A stretch of DNA of 64,000 bases from Voacanga thouarsii (lineage: Eukaryota; Streptophyta; Magnoliopsida; Gentianales; Apocynaceae): assembly GCA_026120185.1 (NCBI GenBank), contig JANUWF010002059.1, positions 56,001 through 120,000 of the forward strand. Reading direction: 5' to 3'. The translations under genes were made by a program, and so were the position numbers. Within the stretch, counting starts at the first letter, position 1; each line of letters opens with the position of its first letter. The notes under the pieces are model-generated. The model saw nothing but the letters and a program-made list of their open reading frames with translations. It was not told the DNA's origin and did not search any database. This document shows positions 44,905 to 56,296 of the stretch, piece by piece.

Positions 44905-45847
44905 TACTTTTTCACAATTTATGATTAACTATCAGATGAACAAGATTAAGTCCACCATTCCTGAGTTGATTAATCTTCTTAAAATTGTAGAGCTCTCCAT
45001 GAAGAAGGATTCCAATACAGTTTTAATGGTAGAATCTTTTTCTAAGAAGAAAGTTCAAAAGAAGAAGAAAGCTCCCACGAAGCCCAAAGGTAGAGAGAAG
45101 AAGAAGGACACAGCTACCAAGGGCCCATGCCATCATTGTGGAAAGATGAGCCGCTGGAGGCGCAACTACAAGGCCTACTTGGAGACCATTAAGGACAAGA
45201 AGCAGAAGGAGAAGCTTGCAAGCATTTCTAGTTCTTGTCTGGGTATGTTTATAATTGAGATAAGTACTGCCTTTAGAAATAAGATATGGGTATTAGATAC
45301 CGGATGTGGATTTCATTTGTGCAATAACTGGCAGGGACTAAAGGGCAATAGAATCTTAGAGAAAGGTAACGTGGACCTACATACTACAAATGGGGTAAAA
45401 GTTACTGCATTTGCTATGGGGACATACGAGCTGAACCTGCCTTCGGGATTAATTCTAGAACTACAAAACTGTTATTATGTACCAGTTTTAATGAAAAACA
45501 TTATCTCAGTTGCGTGTTTAGACTTTAATGGATTTCATTTAATATTTAAGAATAAATGTTGTTCTTTTTCATTGAATGATATTCATTATGGTTCAACAAC
45601 TCTGGTTAATGGTTTATATGTTCTAGACTTGAATAATCCAATTCTTAATATAAATAATAAGAAACCTAAAATAGATTACTCTAACACCTCTTACTTATGG
45701 CATTGTCATTTGGGCCATGTAAACAAAAATCATATTTTTAAGTTACACAAGCTTGGTGACTTAGGGTCATTTGATGATGAATCATATGGCACATGCAAGT
45801 CTTGTTTACTAGGTAAAATGACTAAGACTCCTTTTTCAAGAAAATAA
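44905..45847 (+). pseudogene. copia-2 gag end, zinc knuckle, protease, GAG-pre-integrase
   Basis: In the second frame: MINYQMNKIK, a lysine-rich stretch, then the zinc knuckle CHHCGKMSRWRRNY, where both the histidine and last cysteine of the CCHC pattern are lost. The protease active site WVLDTGCGFHLCNN is kept. The GAG-pre-integrase zinc region follows (WHCHLGHVNKNH, CKSCLLGKMTK). A TAA at 45845 ends the open part. It looks like a C-to-A change of a TCA codon (copia-1 has S here), so it is not explained by deamination. Confidence 0.88.
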
Positions 45848-46825
45848 GAATGGGCTAAGGAGTTATTAGAACTCATACATTCTGATGTATGTGGCCCAAT
45901 GTCAGTACAAAAAAGAGGAGATTATAACTATTTCACAACCTTTATCGATGATTTCTCACGATATGGGTATTTTTATTTAATGAAATCCAAATCTGAGGCC
46001 TTTGATAAGTTCAAAGACTTCAAGAATGAAATAAAGAAACAACTTGGTAAAGGTATTAAGATTCTAAGATCTGATTAAGGAGGAGAATACTTGAGCCAAG
46101 AGCTTCTGAGTAATCTTAGAGATATGGGATATTATCTCAATGACTCCACCACATACACCTCAACATAACGGTGTATCTGAGAGAAGGAATCGAACCCTTC
46201 TAGATATAGTATGGACCATGATAGCTTCTATAGACTTACCAAAATCATTTTGGGGGAATGCACTAGAGACTTCTATTTATATATTAAACAGAGTTGCAAC
46301 AAAATTGGTTCATTCTACCTATTTGAGATGTTCATTGGTAAGAAACCAAAGTTATCTCACTTGTGAGTATAGGGTTGTCCTGCCTTTGTCAAAATGTCAC
46401 AGTTAGACAAACTTAATAGCAAGTCTGACAAGTGTTTATTTGTGGGATATCCAAAAGAATCTTTCGGATATTACTTCTATCTACCCTCTGAAAACAAAGT
46501 ATTTTTTTTGAAGCATGTCTTCTTCTTAAAGAAGAAGCACATGCACAAAGAGGACAGTGGGAGTAAAATTGAACTTAGTGAAGTTCATGAAGATCAAACA
46601 AACGAGGATCAATCGACTGATCCCATATCTATTGAGAAAATAGATGAACCTTCTACAACACAAGAACCTCGTAGGTCTACTAGGATACGTGTGGCACCTG
46701 CGAGATATGGATTTCTCATTAACAACCACAATAATGTATTGCTCATAGATGAAGATGAGCCTACTACCTACAAAGATATTCTGAACAGTTCAGAATCTAG
46801 GAAATGGCTTAAGGCCATGAAGTAA
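45848..46825 (+). pseudogene. copia-2 integrase and linker
   Basis: First aspartate in HSDVCGPMS (45878), second in LRSD followed by an in-frame stop then GGEYL (46070), glutamate in NGVSERRN (46178) after a frameshift near 46130. The acidic linker with SEVHEDQTNEDQ follows in 46394-46825 after another frameshift. D, D and E survive as residues although the frame is lost. Confidence 0.87.
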
Positions 46826-48288
46826 GAGATAGATTCACCTAAAGGAATTAAACCTATTGGGTGCAAATGGGGTTTTAAGGAGAAAATGGACATGCATAGT
46901 AATGTAGTTACCTATAAAGAACAACTAGTGATGAAAGGTTATCGTCAACAATATAGTCTTAACTATGACGAAACCTTCTCGTTAATAGCTATGTTAAAAT
47001 CCATTAGGACACTCCTAGCCATTGCTGCTCATTATGATTATGAGATTTGGCAAATGGAAGTGAAAACAGCTTTCCTAAATGGAAATCTGATTGAGGAAGT
47101 GTATATGACATAACCTGAGGGCTTCACATCTAATGATAGCACAAAGGTGTGCAAGCTGCAAAGGTCCATTTATGGACTTAAGTAAGCTTCTAGTAGTTGG
47201 AATATCTGTTTTGATGAAACAATCAAAGAATTTGGTTTCATTCAAAACATGGATGAGCCTTGTGTATATAAGAAGGTTAATGGGAGTGTAATCATTTTCT
47301 TATTACTTTATGTAGATGACATATTGTTATTAGGAAATGATATACCTGTCTTGCAAATGGTAAAAGTTTGGTTGTCTAAATAATTCTCCATGAAAGACCT
47401 TGGAAAAGCAACCTATATTCTTGGAATAAGGATCTATAGAGATAGATCCAAAAGGTTGCTTGGTCTTTCACAGTCTACATACATAGATAAAGTGCTAAAA
47501 AGGTTTAGCATGGATCAATCCAAAAGGGATTCTTACCCATGTCACATGGTGTAAACCTTTCAAAGTCGATGTCTCACAAGACACAAGTTGAAAAGGATCA
47601 CATAAGTAAGATTTCATATGCTTCAGCAGTTGGATCTATCATGTACGCTATGATATGTACTAAGCTCGATGTATCTTGTGCTCTCAGTTTGACGAGCAAA
47701 TACCAATCTAGCCCTGGAGAGGGTCATTGGGCAGCTATAAAGAATATCCTTAAGTACTTACGAAGGACTAAGGATGTGTTCTTAATATATGGAGAAGGTG
47801 ATTTGAAAATAAACGGGTATACTGATGCCAGTTTTCAATCTGATAAAGATGATTTCAAATCACAATCTAGCTATGAGTTTACGTTGTGCGGAGGAGCAAT
47901 AAGTTGGAAGAGTTCCAAACAAGAGACTATTGCTGACTCTATGATAAAAGCTAAGTACATAGCCGTTTCTGAAGCAGCTAAAGAGGCTATTTAGATCAAG
48001 AAGTTTGTGACAGAACTGGGTGTGGTTCCTAGCATTGTTGGTCTAATAACTTTGTATTGTGACAACAACGGAGCAATTGCACAAGCAAAGGAGCCACGGT
48101 CTCACCAACGATCCAAACACATACTGTGATGCTATCATCTGATCTGTGAGATCATAGATAGGAATGATGTAAAGATAGAGAGACTTCCCACGAATGAGAA
48201 CATAGCTGACCCGCTTACAAAAGCAATATCCCAAAAGAAAAATGATAGGCATGTCGAGTTATTCGGTATTAGATACATGAATGATTAG
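46826..48288 (+). pseudogene. copia-2 reverse transcriptase and RNase H
   Basis: A short deletion removes residues between EIDS and PKGIKPIGCKW. Reverse transcriptase follows with WQMEVKTAFLNG and LYVDDILLLGND (47308). Stops at 47111, 47183 and 47381 are CAA-to-TAA positions by comparison with relatives. A frameshift near 47530 leads to the connection and RNase H part (47539-47994), with a TGG-to-TAG type stop at 47992, then YCDNNGAIAQAK and NENIADPLTK, ending near 48288. Confidence 0.9.
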
Positions 48289-48293
48289 CTCTA

Positions 48294-48308
48294 GGGCAAG
48301 TGGGAGTT
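48294..48308 (+). promoter_or_regulatory. Polypurine tract of copia-2
   Basis: GGGCAAGTGGGAGTT directly before the 3' LTR start at 48309. Confidence 0.85.
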
Positions 48309-49080
48309 TGTTAGTGTTATGCCCTAGAGGCAATCACTTAAATATTGTACATGACACATTTTATTTTAAATACAAGGCATTATTTATCTTACAATTTATT
48401 TTCTTTACTTTTGTGTAAAATAACTGTTAGATAAAGTCCCTAGTACAACACTATGTTAAGGAAATCATGATAGAGATCATAATATGAGATTCCTACTACA
48501 CTGTATAGTGTCAGTACTTAAATAGTCTCTAGTCGTAGTATTAATGAGATAGGACATCATTAATACGTTAAGACTAGCATGTGTTACACTTCTTGATTTG
48601 ATCAGGAAGTGGTTCTCATATCCGTGAGTATTGAGATACTCAAAGTTAACACATGGATACTTGTTAATTGAACAAGTACATTGGAAGACCTAGCTATGAG
48701 ATAATCACATTGATAACTATTTAGTGCCAGTGATATAATCTCAATATAGCAAACGTGTAAGTATCCTTAGATTTGAGATCTCTAAGGTACTTTGTTTGCT
48801 GAGCATTGTGCTTTGATTCTAAACTCTAGAGCCAGATCGAGGGCCGCCTATGAGATGGATATTGGGTACATTGTGAGGTAAACGAAAGTAGTTGAGAGGG
48901 CCAATAAAGGATTCACCACTCCTAATAGTAGGGGCGAATATCTCACGGCCACTTGTAGGAATTGCTACTCAAGAAATCCTTGGCCAAGGCATATGTGTAT
49001 TGGCAACAGTTCCAATTGATACACATCTAGAGTAGTGGGTTCCTAGTACAAGTACTATTATATTTAGACCAGAATTAATA
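48309..49080 (+). repeat. 3' LTR of copia-2, first 772 bp
   Basis: Begins TGTTAGTGTTATGCCC and matches 40833 onwards with about 10% differences. It stops at CCAGAATTAATA, where the 5' LTR continues TATATTCTGAAG, because gypsy-C is inserted. TAATA (49076-49080) is the presumed target duplication. Confidence 0.93.
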
Positions 49081-49332
49081 TGTGAAACCCCACCTAAAGC
49101 CAACCCTAGAGTAAGGAGGTCGGGATGCATATTATATTATTTTGCATGAATATATATATATATATATATTGAATGAATTTATGTGCTTTAGAATTATGGT
49201 TTATGGGTTAAAAGGCTTAGTTATGCTTATTGAGTAGGAAGGGTAAAATGGTAATTTTGCTTGAGGTCAAAATAGGAAGATAGCTTGAGGATTAAATAAG
49301 AGGAATATGTAGGTGAGAAAATAAGAACAGGA

Positions 49333-49403
49333 GTTGTTGTGGTTTAGTGGTTAGAGCTTTTGAATTAATCTCTAAGGTCATGAGTTCAAATCCCATCATC
49401 TAA
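49333..49403 (+). other. tRNA-like sequence with Pol III boxes, in the 5' LTR
   Basis: The A-box-like TGGTTTAGTGGTTAGAGC and B-box-like GAGTTCAAATCCC are at normal tRNA spacing. A cloverleaf fits partly: D stem pairs, anticodon stem four of five pairs around a seven-base loop ATTAATC (anticodon position TAA), T stem four of five, acceptor stem only four of seven. It is most likely a tRNA relic or SINE-like head, not a working tRNA. The second copy is at 60597-60667. Confidence 0.6.
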
Positions 49404-50993
49404 GTTTTATCATGATTATCTTAATTAAGTTTGAATTTTTATTTTCGTGCATTCCATAAAAATAGGAATGTTGTCTTAGGGGAGACATGAAGAGAATGTC
49501 CTAATCTTATCATTGTGTCCTAAAAAGAATTCTAGAGGAATTCTTGTCCTTTTAATTACCTCTAACTTTGTCCTAACATCTTCATAATTTAAATAAACCA
49601 AAATCCATTAAATCTCTTCTTTTAAATTCAAAAAAAAAAAAAATTCTGTGATAATTCTTCTACCTTGAATTTCAAAAATCAGTCTTGCAGGATAGAGGAT
49701 TGGCTGAAAATAGGAAAGAAATTAGGATGAGTTTCCAAAAGAAATAAATCACCATGATGATACCTTCAATCCTACCTTCATGTTGTTCATATTTTTAGAA
49801 AATTTGGAAATTCTCCAGATTTTTTGCAGACCAGCTTTTCGAAAAATTCAGCCAATAAACCTACTCATTTGCTGCCAGAAAAATGGTCATTTCATGTGGC
49901 TTGAAGGCTGAAAATTCTGTGCAATTTTCAGACTGCACAAACTGCACAAAACCAGGAAAAAATTCTGGGCAATTTCGCCACTTTCAACCAAGAAAATGAA
50001 GCTGTTTTAATCCACCTTCAAGCCAGCAAAACTCCTCTATTTTTCTTCAGAAAGAAGGCTGGAAAATCACCTTTGAAGGACCTTCAAATCCCCTCAAAAA
50101 CCAGCTGCAAATCGGGCTGAAGAAATGCAGAAAATTCTGCACCAAAAGCCACCAACCTTCGAAACATTGAACAAGTTGAAACCAGAAAATTTTCCAACTT
50201 TGTCTCTCAAAGCCAAGGCCGAAGAACACCTTTCAAATCTCTGGAAATTGAAACTTGTTCAGCCATGGACTGAACACCATTGACCTCCACACTTACCTTG
50301 AGTACATGGACTCCATAACCACACCTCAAAACCCTCATAAGATTACTCTATCCAAAACTCTTTTTCAACTTCAAAATAATTCCAGAATTTTACTCCATTA
50401 AACCACTCTTGTATCAAGCTAATAAACCCGAATTTTCTCTGCCATTAAAGACTGCATTTCAGCAAGCCTTATAACCTGAACAAGCTTCATTCATTTCAGC
50501 AAAGGTAGCTAGTTCAGCCGACACCATTGGAGAGCAAAGAAGCCTTCCTTAATCAAACACAATTAGCTAATCTCCTACCTCAAACAACTCCACAATTTTC
50601 TCCATTTGAAATTCGAACAAAATATGATCATTCCCTCTCTTTCTACCTAAGACCGAAACTCCCATCTATCCTAGACCATTCGGCCAACATCATTCCAGAT
50701 TTCGTGAAGCCTTTTCTCTCAATTCTCTTCAAAACACCAAGAACACACACTACCTTTCTTCAAGCCTAAACCTACTCTAAACACCACCAATCACTCTCAA
50801 ATACTCCCGATCACTTCTACTTAATCCCTAGACTTCATTTCTGATATTTATAACACAAAAACAAGCAAACAAGAATTTTCAATCGGATCAAAATCAGCTT
50901 TTTCTTGAAGGTCTCAAGAACATCAATACGGTAAATCAAGAACAACCTTCTTGTTCATCCTCTTCCATTGAATTCTCAATATACCTTTCTAAT

Positions 50994-50994
<1 letters not shown>

Positions 50995-51032
<38 letters not shown>
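50995..51032. repeat. CT dinucleotide repeat in the 5' LTR
   Basis: About 19 CT units. The 3' LTR has the counterpart near 62264-62295, preceded by a 27 bp duplication (62221-62247 and 62248-62274) not present here. Confidence 0.95.
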
Positions 51033-51035
<3 letters not shown>

Positions 51036-53392
51036 CCGAAATGGTTATGACAACCATGGCTATTTTCTCTCCTCCTCTCTTGGACAATTCAAGACTCTCA
51101 AGTGTGGACCTTCTTAAATCTTCATCGAAGTAATCATCAACCAAGTATTTTTCCTTAACCATTCTTTTAATTATGAATTCATGTCTCTTAAACATGGATA
51201 TGGAGAATAGAATATGAATGGGGAATTGAGTATATGCATATGTATGAAGGGGTTGAGATTAGGACATGAGAGTGATTGATCATGTTTAAGCTATATGGAT
51301 TTTCCTGTCAATCAATATATGATCATTATGTCTTAAGAAAATTATGGATGGTTAAAGCATGTTTGATGAAATGACACATTTGGTAAATAGGAATTTCATG
51401 TTCTTATCTTCATTGAAGCCATGGTTATGATTATGCTTAGTAGAGATTTGCCCTGTGATAGCATGTGTAGATTTAAGCCTATGTTCATGAATGGATTAGT
51501 TTGTTGTTTGATGTTAGAGAATATGTTCATGATTCTTGTTAGCAGTAGAAAAATTATGATCATGATCTTGTTGATCCTAAGTTATTTTAATTAGCAAATG
51601 TTAGTATCTTAATTAAAATTATTACTATATTTTTCCTCTAGGATTTCGAAATCTCTTGGAAGCTTTGGAAGTGGGGTATTAAATGAAATATTGATATTGT
51701 ACTAGTCAAATAAATAATATTTTTCATTAAAAATAATATATGCATTCGTATAAAATTAAATAAGATTTTTTTATATAAATGCTGTTGATAAATAAAATAT
51801 TAATGACCTTGTAGGCCTATAGTCATAAATATTATTCATATTTAAATTTGTTTGTTATTTATTAAACAAAATTTAACATATTTTATTTATTATTAATTTT
51901 ATTTATTACTAATTATTTATTATCTATTAATTAAAAATTAATTGTAAATTTTTTATTTATTTAAGTAACATTATTTTTAAATTACCATTTATTAATATTA
52001 TTTAGGACTTAATATTATTCAAAATTCAAACCTTAGTTAAGTTATTAATAATAACACTCAAGATTTATTATTTGAGCCTGTAACTTATTAGCAATTATTT
52101 TTACAATCCCTAGTTATTTAACTTATCATGCTAGACTTATTTTGTAAAATCCTTTATCATCTAGCCTTAAAGCTTAGAACATTAGGGTCATGATTGTAAT
52201 AAGTTGAACTAGGATTAATTGTGTAAGTAAATATAGCTTAAGTATAATCTTATGTCTTGTGTTTACCCCAGGCGGGGTTAGGTCAGCCTTGGAAGACTTT
52301 TGAATTCGAGCAAGCAAAGGATCAGGTAAGCTCCTACATGGAATTTTGTGACGACCACAAATTACTGTGGCAAGCTAAACGCGATGTGTACGGAAATTCA
52401 TGTTGTAAAGGAAATTAAGGACTATTTTTCCTATTTATTTCAGTCAAGCAAATCATTTGAAAATCAAATAAGCGATTTTACACAAAATGCTAAACTTTTT
52501 CTAAAACCCTACTTTGACAAGAATTTTAGAATCCCTAATTGCTATTTCCAAATAAAGCAATGCATTATCCATTTTCTCCCAAGTGGGACAATCAACGTTG
52601 AGTACTCAATAAGGGTAGACCACCAGGATTAGTCTTTAAAGGGTTAGGGTAAGTCTCTCAGTAGGTGGCCACCTCTGAGGGGTGCGTCCTTCCTGGATAG
52701 GATGCCAGTCCGGTAGGTCATGCCGGTCAGAGCTAGCAAGTTTCAGTCATGTAGACTGTTTGTTTTCGGAGTGAACAACCGGTAAGTTTAGGTGTAGAGA
52801 TGGAGGAGTGTCTCACTCGGTGGGCCGTACACCTACCTTTTGTCAGCTTGCACAACGTGTGGCATTCTGACCCTTATTTAGTCATGGGGCCCAATGTGTG
52901 GTAACCCATGGCTACCCATTTGAGTGGTTGTATTTATTGTGCACCTGTATGGTTTGAGAAGCAAAACACCACTCTTTATTTTCAACACTTATTTAATGCT
53001 TCCCAGCATTTGCTGTTGTGAAACTTTTACAACTTGCATACATGAATTGTTTTACCTGGAACACTCAAAGCACACACGAGCTTACTGAGATTTTTATCTC
53101 ATCACCATTTATTCCATTTTTTCAGGTTGATCCAGCTATGAAGGTCAATAGCTAGATGTGTTGCCTATGCTTTGAAAACTTATGTTATTTTCTTTATGTG
53201 ATGTTTTGAGAGAATGTAGCAAACAATTTACTTTGGATTTGTTCCTGCACTCATCTTTTGGGGTTGTAATAAGTTTAATTTTAAAGTATTTATTTTATTT
53301 TATTATATGTGACATAGTTATAAAGACCCCTTGTCCTTTGGACGGGGCGACATCCCCGGCCCTGCTGGGCCTAGGCAGTGGGGTGTTACAAG

Positions 53393-53405
53393 TGGTATCG
53401 GAGAC
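53393..53405 (+). promoter_or_regulatory. Primer binding site of gypsy-C (tRNA iMet)
   Basis: TGGTATCGGAGAC, two bases after the LTR end TTACA, close to TGGTATCAGAGCC. Confidence 0.8.
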
Positions 53406-53498
53406 TAGGTTTAGGTAAGTATTGATAGAATCTGTTTTGATTTATTAAGTTCAAATCTTTTATCTGACCTATCTTGTTTATGCTGTAGGATAGTTAGA

Positions 53499-53954
53499 AT
53501 GATTAGAAGGGCAGAATGGCATCCACCCATCCCTATCTACCCAGAGGACCTACCAGTGCCTCAACCTGCACCTCAGCCTGCACCGCAGCCAATTATTCCC
53601 CTGGATGACAGCAGTGACGATGAGGCCCAGATCATTGAGCCACCCCTAATACCCGTGATAGACTTGGTTGCTGACAGTGAAGACGAAGGGATCGATATGG
53701 AATATGTTCCCCTCCCTCCTAGTCCCATAGTTGACTTGACAATTGATAGTGATGACCCAGGGGAGATAGATTATGAATGTCCACCTAAACCTTCCTTTGT
53801 AACCCCACCCAATCAGTTTGAAACCGGGGAGAGTTCTAGGAGACTCGGGAAGGAGCCAATAGATGGGTTTGCAAATGGGGCTGGGATAGACCTCACTAGG
53901 AATTCTGGGGGATGGTTATATGAGGCCGACTATGAAGATTCTGATGAGGACTAG
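53499..53954 (+). CDS. Extra ORF of gypsy-C: acidic protein with three SUMO-interaction-like motifs
   Basis: An intact frame of 151 codons between primer site and gag, the only long intact retroelement frame in the window. The start MIRRAEWHPPIPIYPEDLP is followed by a proline and glutamine stretch (residues 19-34), then three motifs of hydrophobic residues followed by an acidic/serine run: IIPLDDSSDDE (32-42), VIDLVADSEDE (53-63) and IVDLTIDSDD (77-86). These fit the known SUMO-interaction pattern V/I-x-V/I-V/I followed by acidic or Ser residues; the third, V-D-L-T, is textbook-like. A proline-rich middle and an acidic C-terminus (YEADYEDSDED) follow. There is no membrane segment, signal peptide, zinc or enzymatic motif. 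The gag frame begins 274 bases later, so expression may need a second start or splicing. The function is inferred, not shown. Confidence 0.75.
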   Translation: MIRRAEWHPPIPIYPEDLPVPQPAPQPAPQPIIPLDDSSDDEAQIIEPPLIPVIDLVADSEDEGIDMEYVPLPPSPIVDLTIDSDDPGEIDYECPPKPSFVTPPNQFETGESSRRLGKEPIDGFANGAGIDLTRNSGGWLYEADYEDSDED

Positions 53955-54227
53955 GGAGGCTAAGTGCTGCTACGATTGGGATGTTTTATTTACTGCTTTC
54001 CATAAATTCCAATGCTAAGGATTTTATTCATGTTTACTGCTTTAATTCCGAATTTATGCAAATAAGAGTACCTGGAGTACTCTAAATCTTGAGAAAAATC
54101 TATATGCAATTCTTTTTACAAAATTTGCATCTAATTTTCTTCCGCTTAAAGTTGAATGTGACTGCATGCTCAATTTGGATATTTTAAACCTTGTTGCATA
54201 AACTCATTATCTGGGGCATGGTTTAGA

Positions 54228-54911
54228 ATGGCACACAAGCGTCATGTAGCTACATCCAGCAGAAGGGTTCCTGTAGCAGAGCCCGTAACACCGGAGTTTG
54301 ATATAACTCAGATGCCATTACCAAACCAGGGGGATGAGAACGAACTGGAGCCAGAAATGGGATCAGAAGAACCGGTTAGCGTAACTATGATGCAAGCGTT
54401 CCATAAGGTGATCGAGATTCTACAAACCCTGATTGAACAAAGGAATCCGAAAGGGGAAGATGAGGCATTGGAGCGGTTTTTGAAATTTCAACCACCTATC
54501 TTCTTGGGAGAGGCCGAACAAGATCAGAAAGTGGAGCAATGGGTGGAACAAATGGAGGACATCTTTGCTACGCTCCAGTACACTGAGAAACGAGTGGTGA
54601 AGTTTGCTGCATTCTGACTGAGGGGTCCAGCTCGGGCATGGTGGCAACAGGTTCAGGACGATTGGGAGATGATTGACCAAGACTGGACATGGGCTAATTT
54701 TGTGAAAGTATTCCGAGCAGAATATATCCCTCAGTGGATAGTTGAGAAGCGGGAAGATGAGTTCCAGAATCTAAAGAAGGGAGAGATGACGGTAGCTCAA
54801 TACGCAGCACGGTTCACGCAACTGTCAAAGTACTGCAAGAGGCTGGTGGACACTGAACATAATAGAATGAGGTAATTTGTTAAGGGTTTAAGGTAGGAGA
54901 TAAGAAGGGCG
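54228..54911 (+). pseudogene. gypsy-C gag, capsid part, with in-frame stops
   Basis: MAHKRHVATSSRRVPVAEP opens the frame. The gag core includes FQPPIFLGEAEQ, WVEQMEDIFATL and, after a TGA at 54615, RGPARAWWQQ and NFVKVFRAEYIPQ, all typical of plant gypsy gag. Stops at 54873 (TAA) and 54894 (TAG) follow within FVKGLR. The reading frame itself is unbroken from 54228 through 56296, which shows that these are point changes. Gag builds the particle and packages RNA. Confidence 0.9.
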
Positions 54912-55988
54912 TTGGCACCCTCTCCACCGACGACTTATTCAGGGGCTGTGGACGCAACCACCCGTACTGAGAATGAGGATCGCAACCGAATGCCACCAAG
55001 ACCTTTCGTACCATCAAGACAGCCGCCGAGACCTTTTAAGAGGCAGCAGCCTAACAAGTGCCTTGCCAACCAGCCATGGCAGAATCGGGGAAAACAAGCC
55101 CGAACAACACCGGTTGGTCCTGCGCAGAATCTTCCATTATGCCGGCACTGTGGAAAAAGGGGCCACACTGAGAAAAATCGTTGGTCCAGAGGAGGTGAGT
55201 GGAAATGCTACCACTGTGGAGACCCGAACCATCTGCGGAATGCCAGACCCAAACTTCTCCAAGTCGGAGAAGGGAACCCAACTCAAATCCCGAGGCCTAA
55301 TCGAGCCAATGCCACGGGAGCTTCCAGGAGTGGAACGCAGAAGCCGCAGTTGAAAGCAAAAGTTTTTGCTCTCAACCGGGAGGAGGTTGGAGCTGATGCA
55401 ACAGTAGTGGAAGGTACGTTTACTATCCAATGTCATTCTGTTAATGCATTGATAGACCTTGGATCTACCCATTCCTATTTAAACAAGAATTGTGCATATT
55501 ATTTGGGTTGTGATGGAGTAGAACTACCTTTCACCTTGTTAGTGAGTACTTTGGGGAAAATGGTACAAGCGGATCAGTATTTGCAGAATTGTAAAATTGA
55601 AGTGGGGAAAGAAAGTTTGGAAGGAGATTTAATAGTCTTAGCTATTGATGATTATGATTTGATATTGGGAATAGATTGGCTAGAGAAGCATGGGGCTAGA
55701 GTAGATTGTAAGAATGAATCGGTTCAGTTCATTAGACCAGGATGTGATGTGTTAGAGTTCAATGGCAAAAAGGTAAAAGAATTGAAGTTTTTGATAGCTG
55801 GGGCTAAAGCCCGGAAATTGTTGAGGCAACGATGTCAGGGACATTTGGCTTATGTGATAAACAAGTCGAAGGACCAGTGCACTCTGGAGTATACCGAGGT
55901 GGAAAAGGATTTTCCCGACGTGTTCCCTGCGGAACTCACTTCTCTACCTCCCAATCGAGAAGTTGAGTTCACCATTGACAAAGAATGA
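54912..55988 (+). pseudogene. gypsy-C zinc knuckle and protease
   Basis: Same frame as gag. Two zinc-knuckle-like pieces lie close together: CRHCGKRGHTEKN and CYHCGDPNHLRN. In both the last cysteine of C-x2-C-x4-H-x4-C is replaced by N, so neither is complete. The protease reads ALIDLGSTHSYLN, where most relatives have D-S-G; the serine is changed to leucine. It is followed by LGIDWL near 55668, a conserved piece before reverse transcriptase. The frame ends with TGA at 55986. Confidence 0.88.
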
Positions 55989-56296
55989 ATTTTGTCAGTT
56001 CCGCAGAAATGGGATAGTAGCCTACCATTAATTGATGAGTTATTCGACTAGTTGCAAGGATCCAGTTGTTACTCCAAACTGGATTTGAGGCAAGGCTACT
56101 ATCAAGTGAGGATAAAGGAGGAAGATATTCCTAAGATGACCTTCAATACAAGATATGGTCACTATGAGTTTGTGGTGATGCCTTTCGGGGTAACTAATGC
56201 ACCCGCGGTATTTATGGATTTGAGGCATCGAGTGTTCCAACCCTACTTAGACAAGTTCGTGGTGGTCTTCATCGACGACATACTCATATACTCCAG
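55989..56296 (+). pseudogene. gypsy-C reverse transcriptase, first part, with in-frame deletion
   Basis: It continues the frame. After EFTIDKE and the TGA, only about 15 residues separate it from LPLIDELFD, where relatives have roughly 75-90 residues, so a large in-frame deletion has removed the N-terminal fingers. A TAG at 56049 lies at a CAG position. The catalytic pieces [12 protein letters not shown] and FIDDILIYS are present, so the metal-binding aspartates survive. The frame is broken at 56296 by a solo LTR. Confidence 0.88.
56292..56296. repeat. Target-site duplication of the solo LTR, left copy
   Basis: TCCAG here and at 57989-57993. Leaving out the LTR and one copy joins the reverse transcriptase codons in frame. 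Confidence 0.95.

Larger units (their letters stand above)
49081..53390 (+). repeat. 5' LTR of gypsy-C
   Basis: 4310 bp, TGTGAAACCCCACC to GGGGTGTTACA. Contains an AT microsatellite (about 49151-49169), a tRNA-like sequence (49333-49403), a CT repeat (50995-51032) and the palindrome at 52598-52609. An ORF of 94 codons at 52348-52632 is also present in the 3' LTR but shows no constraint. Confidence 0.93.

Noticed and set aside
49333..49403. Functional tRNA-Leu gene
   Set aside because: The acceptor stem pairs at only about four of seven positions and the T stem has a mismatch. The boxes are kept but a working tRNA is unlikely.
52348..52632. 94-codon ORF in the gypsy-C 5' LTR, also open in the 3' LTR at 63624-63908
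   Set aside because: The differences between the two copies are mostly amino-acid changing (about six against one silent by eye), so there is no sign of constraint, and no motif is recognisable.
53182..53418. 78-codon ORF across the end of the 5' LTR
   Set aside because: It runs over the LTR end and primer site and has no motif.
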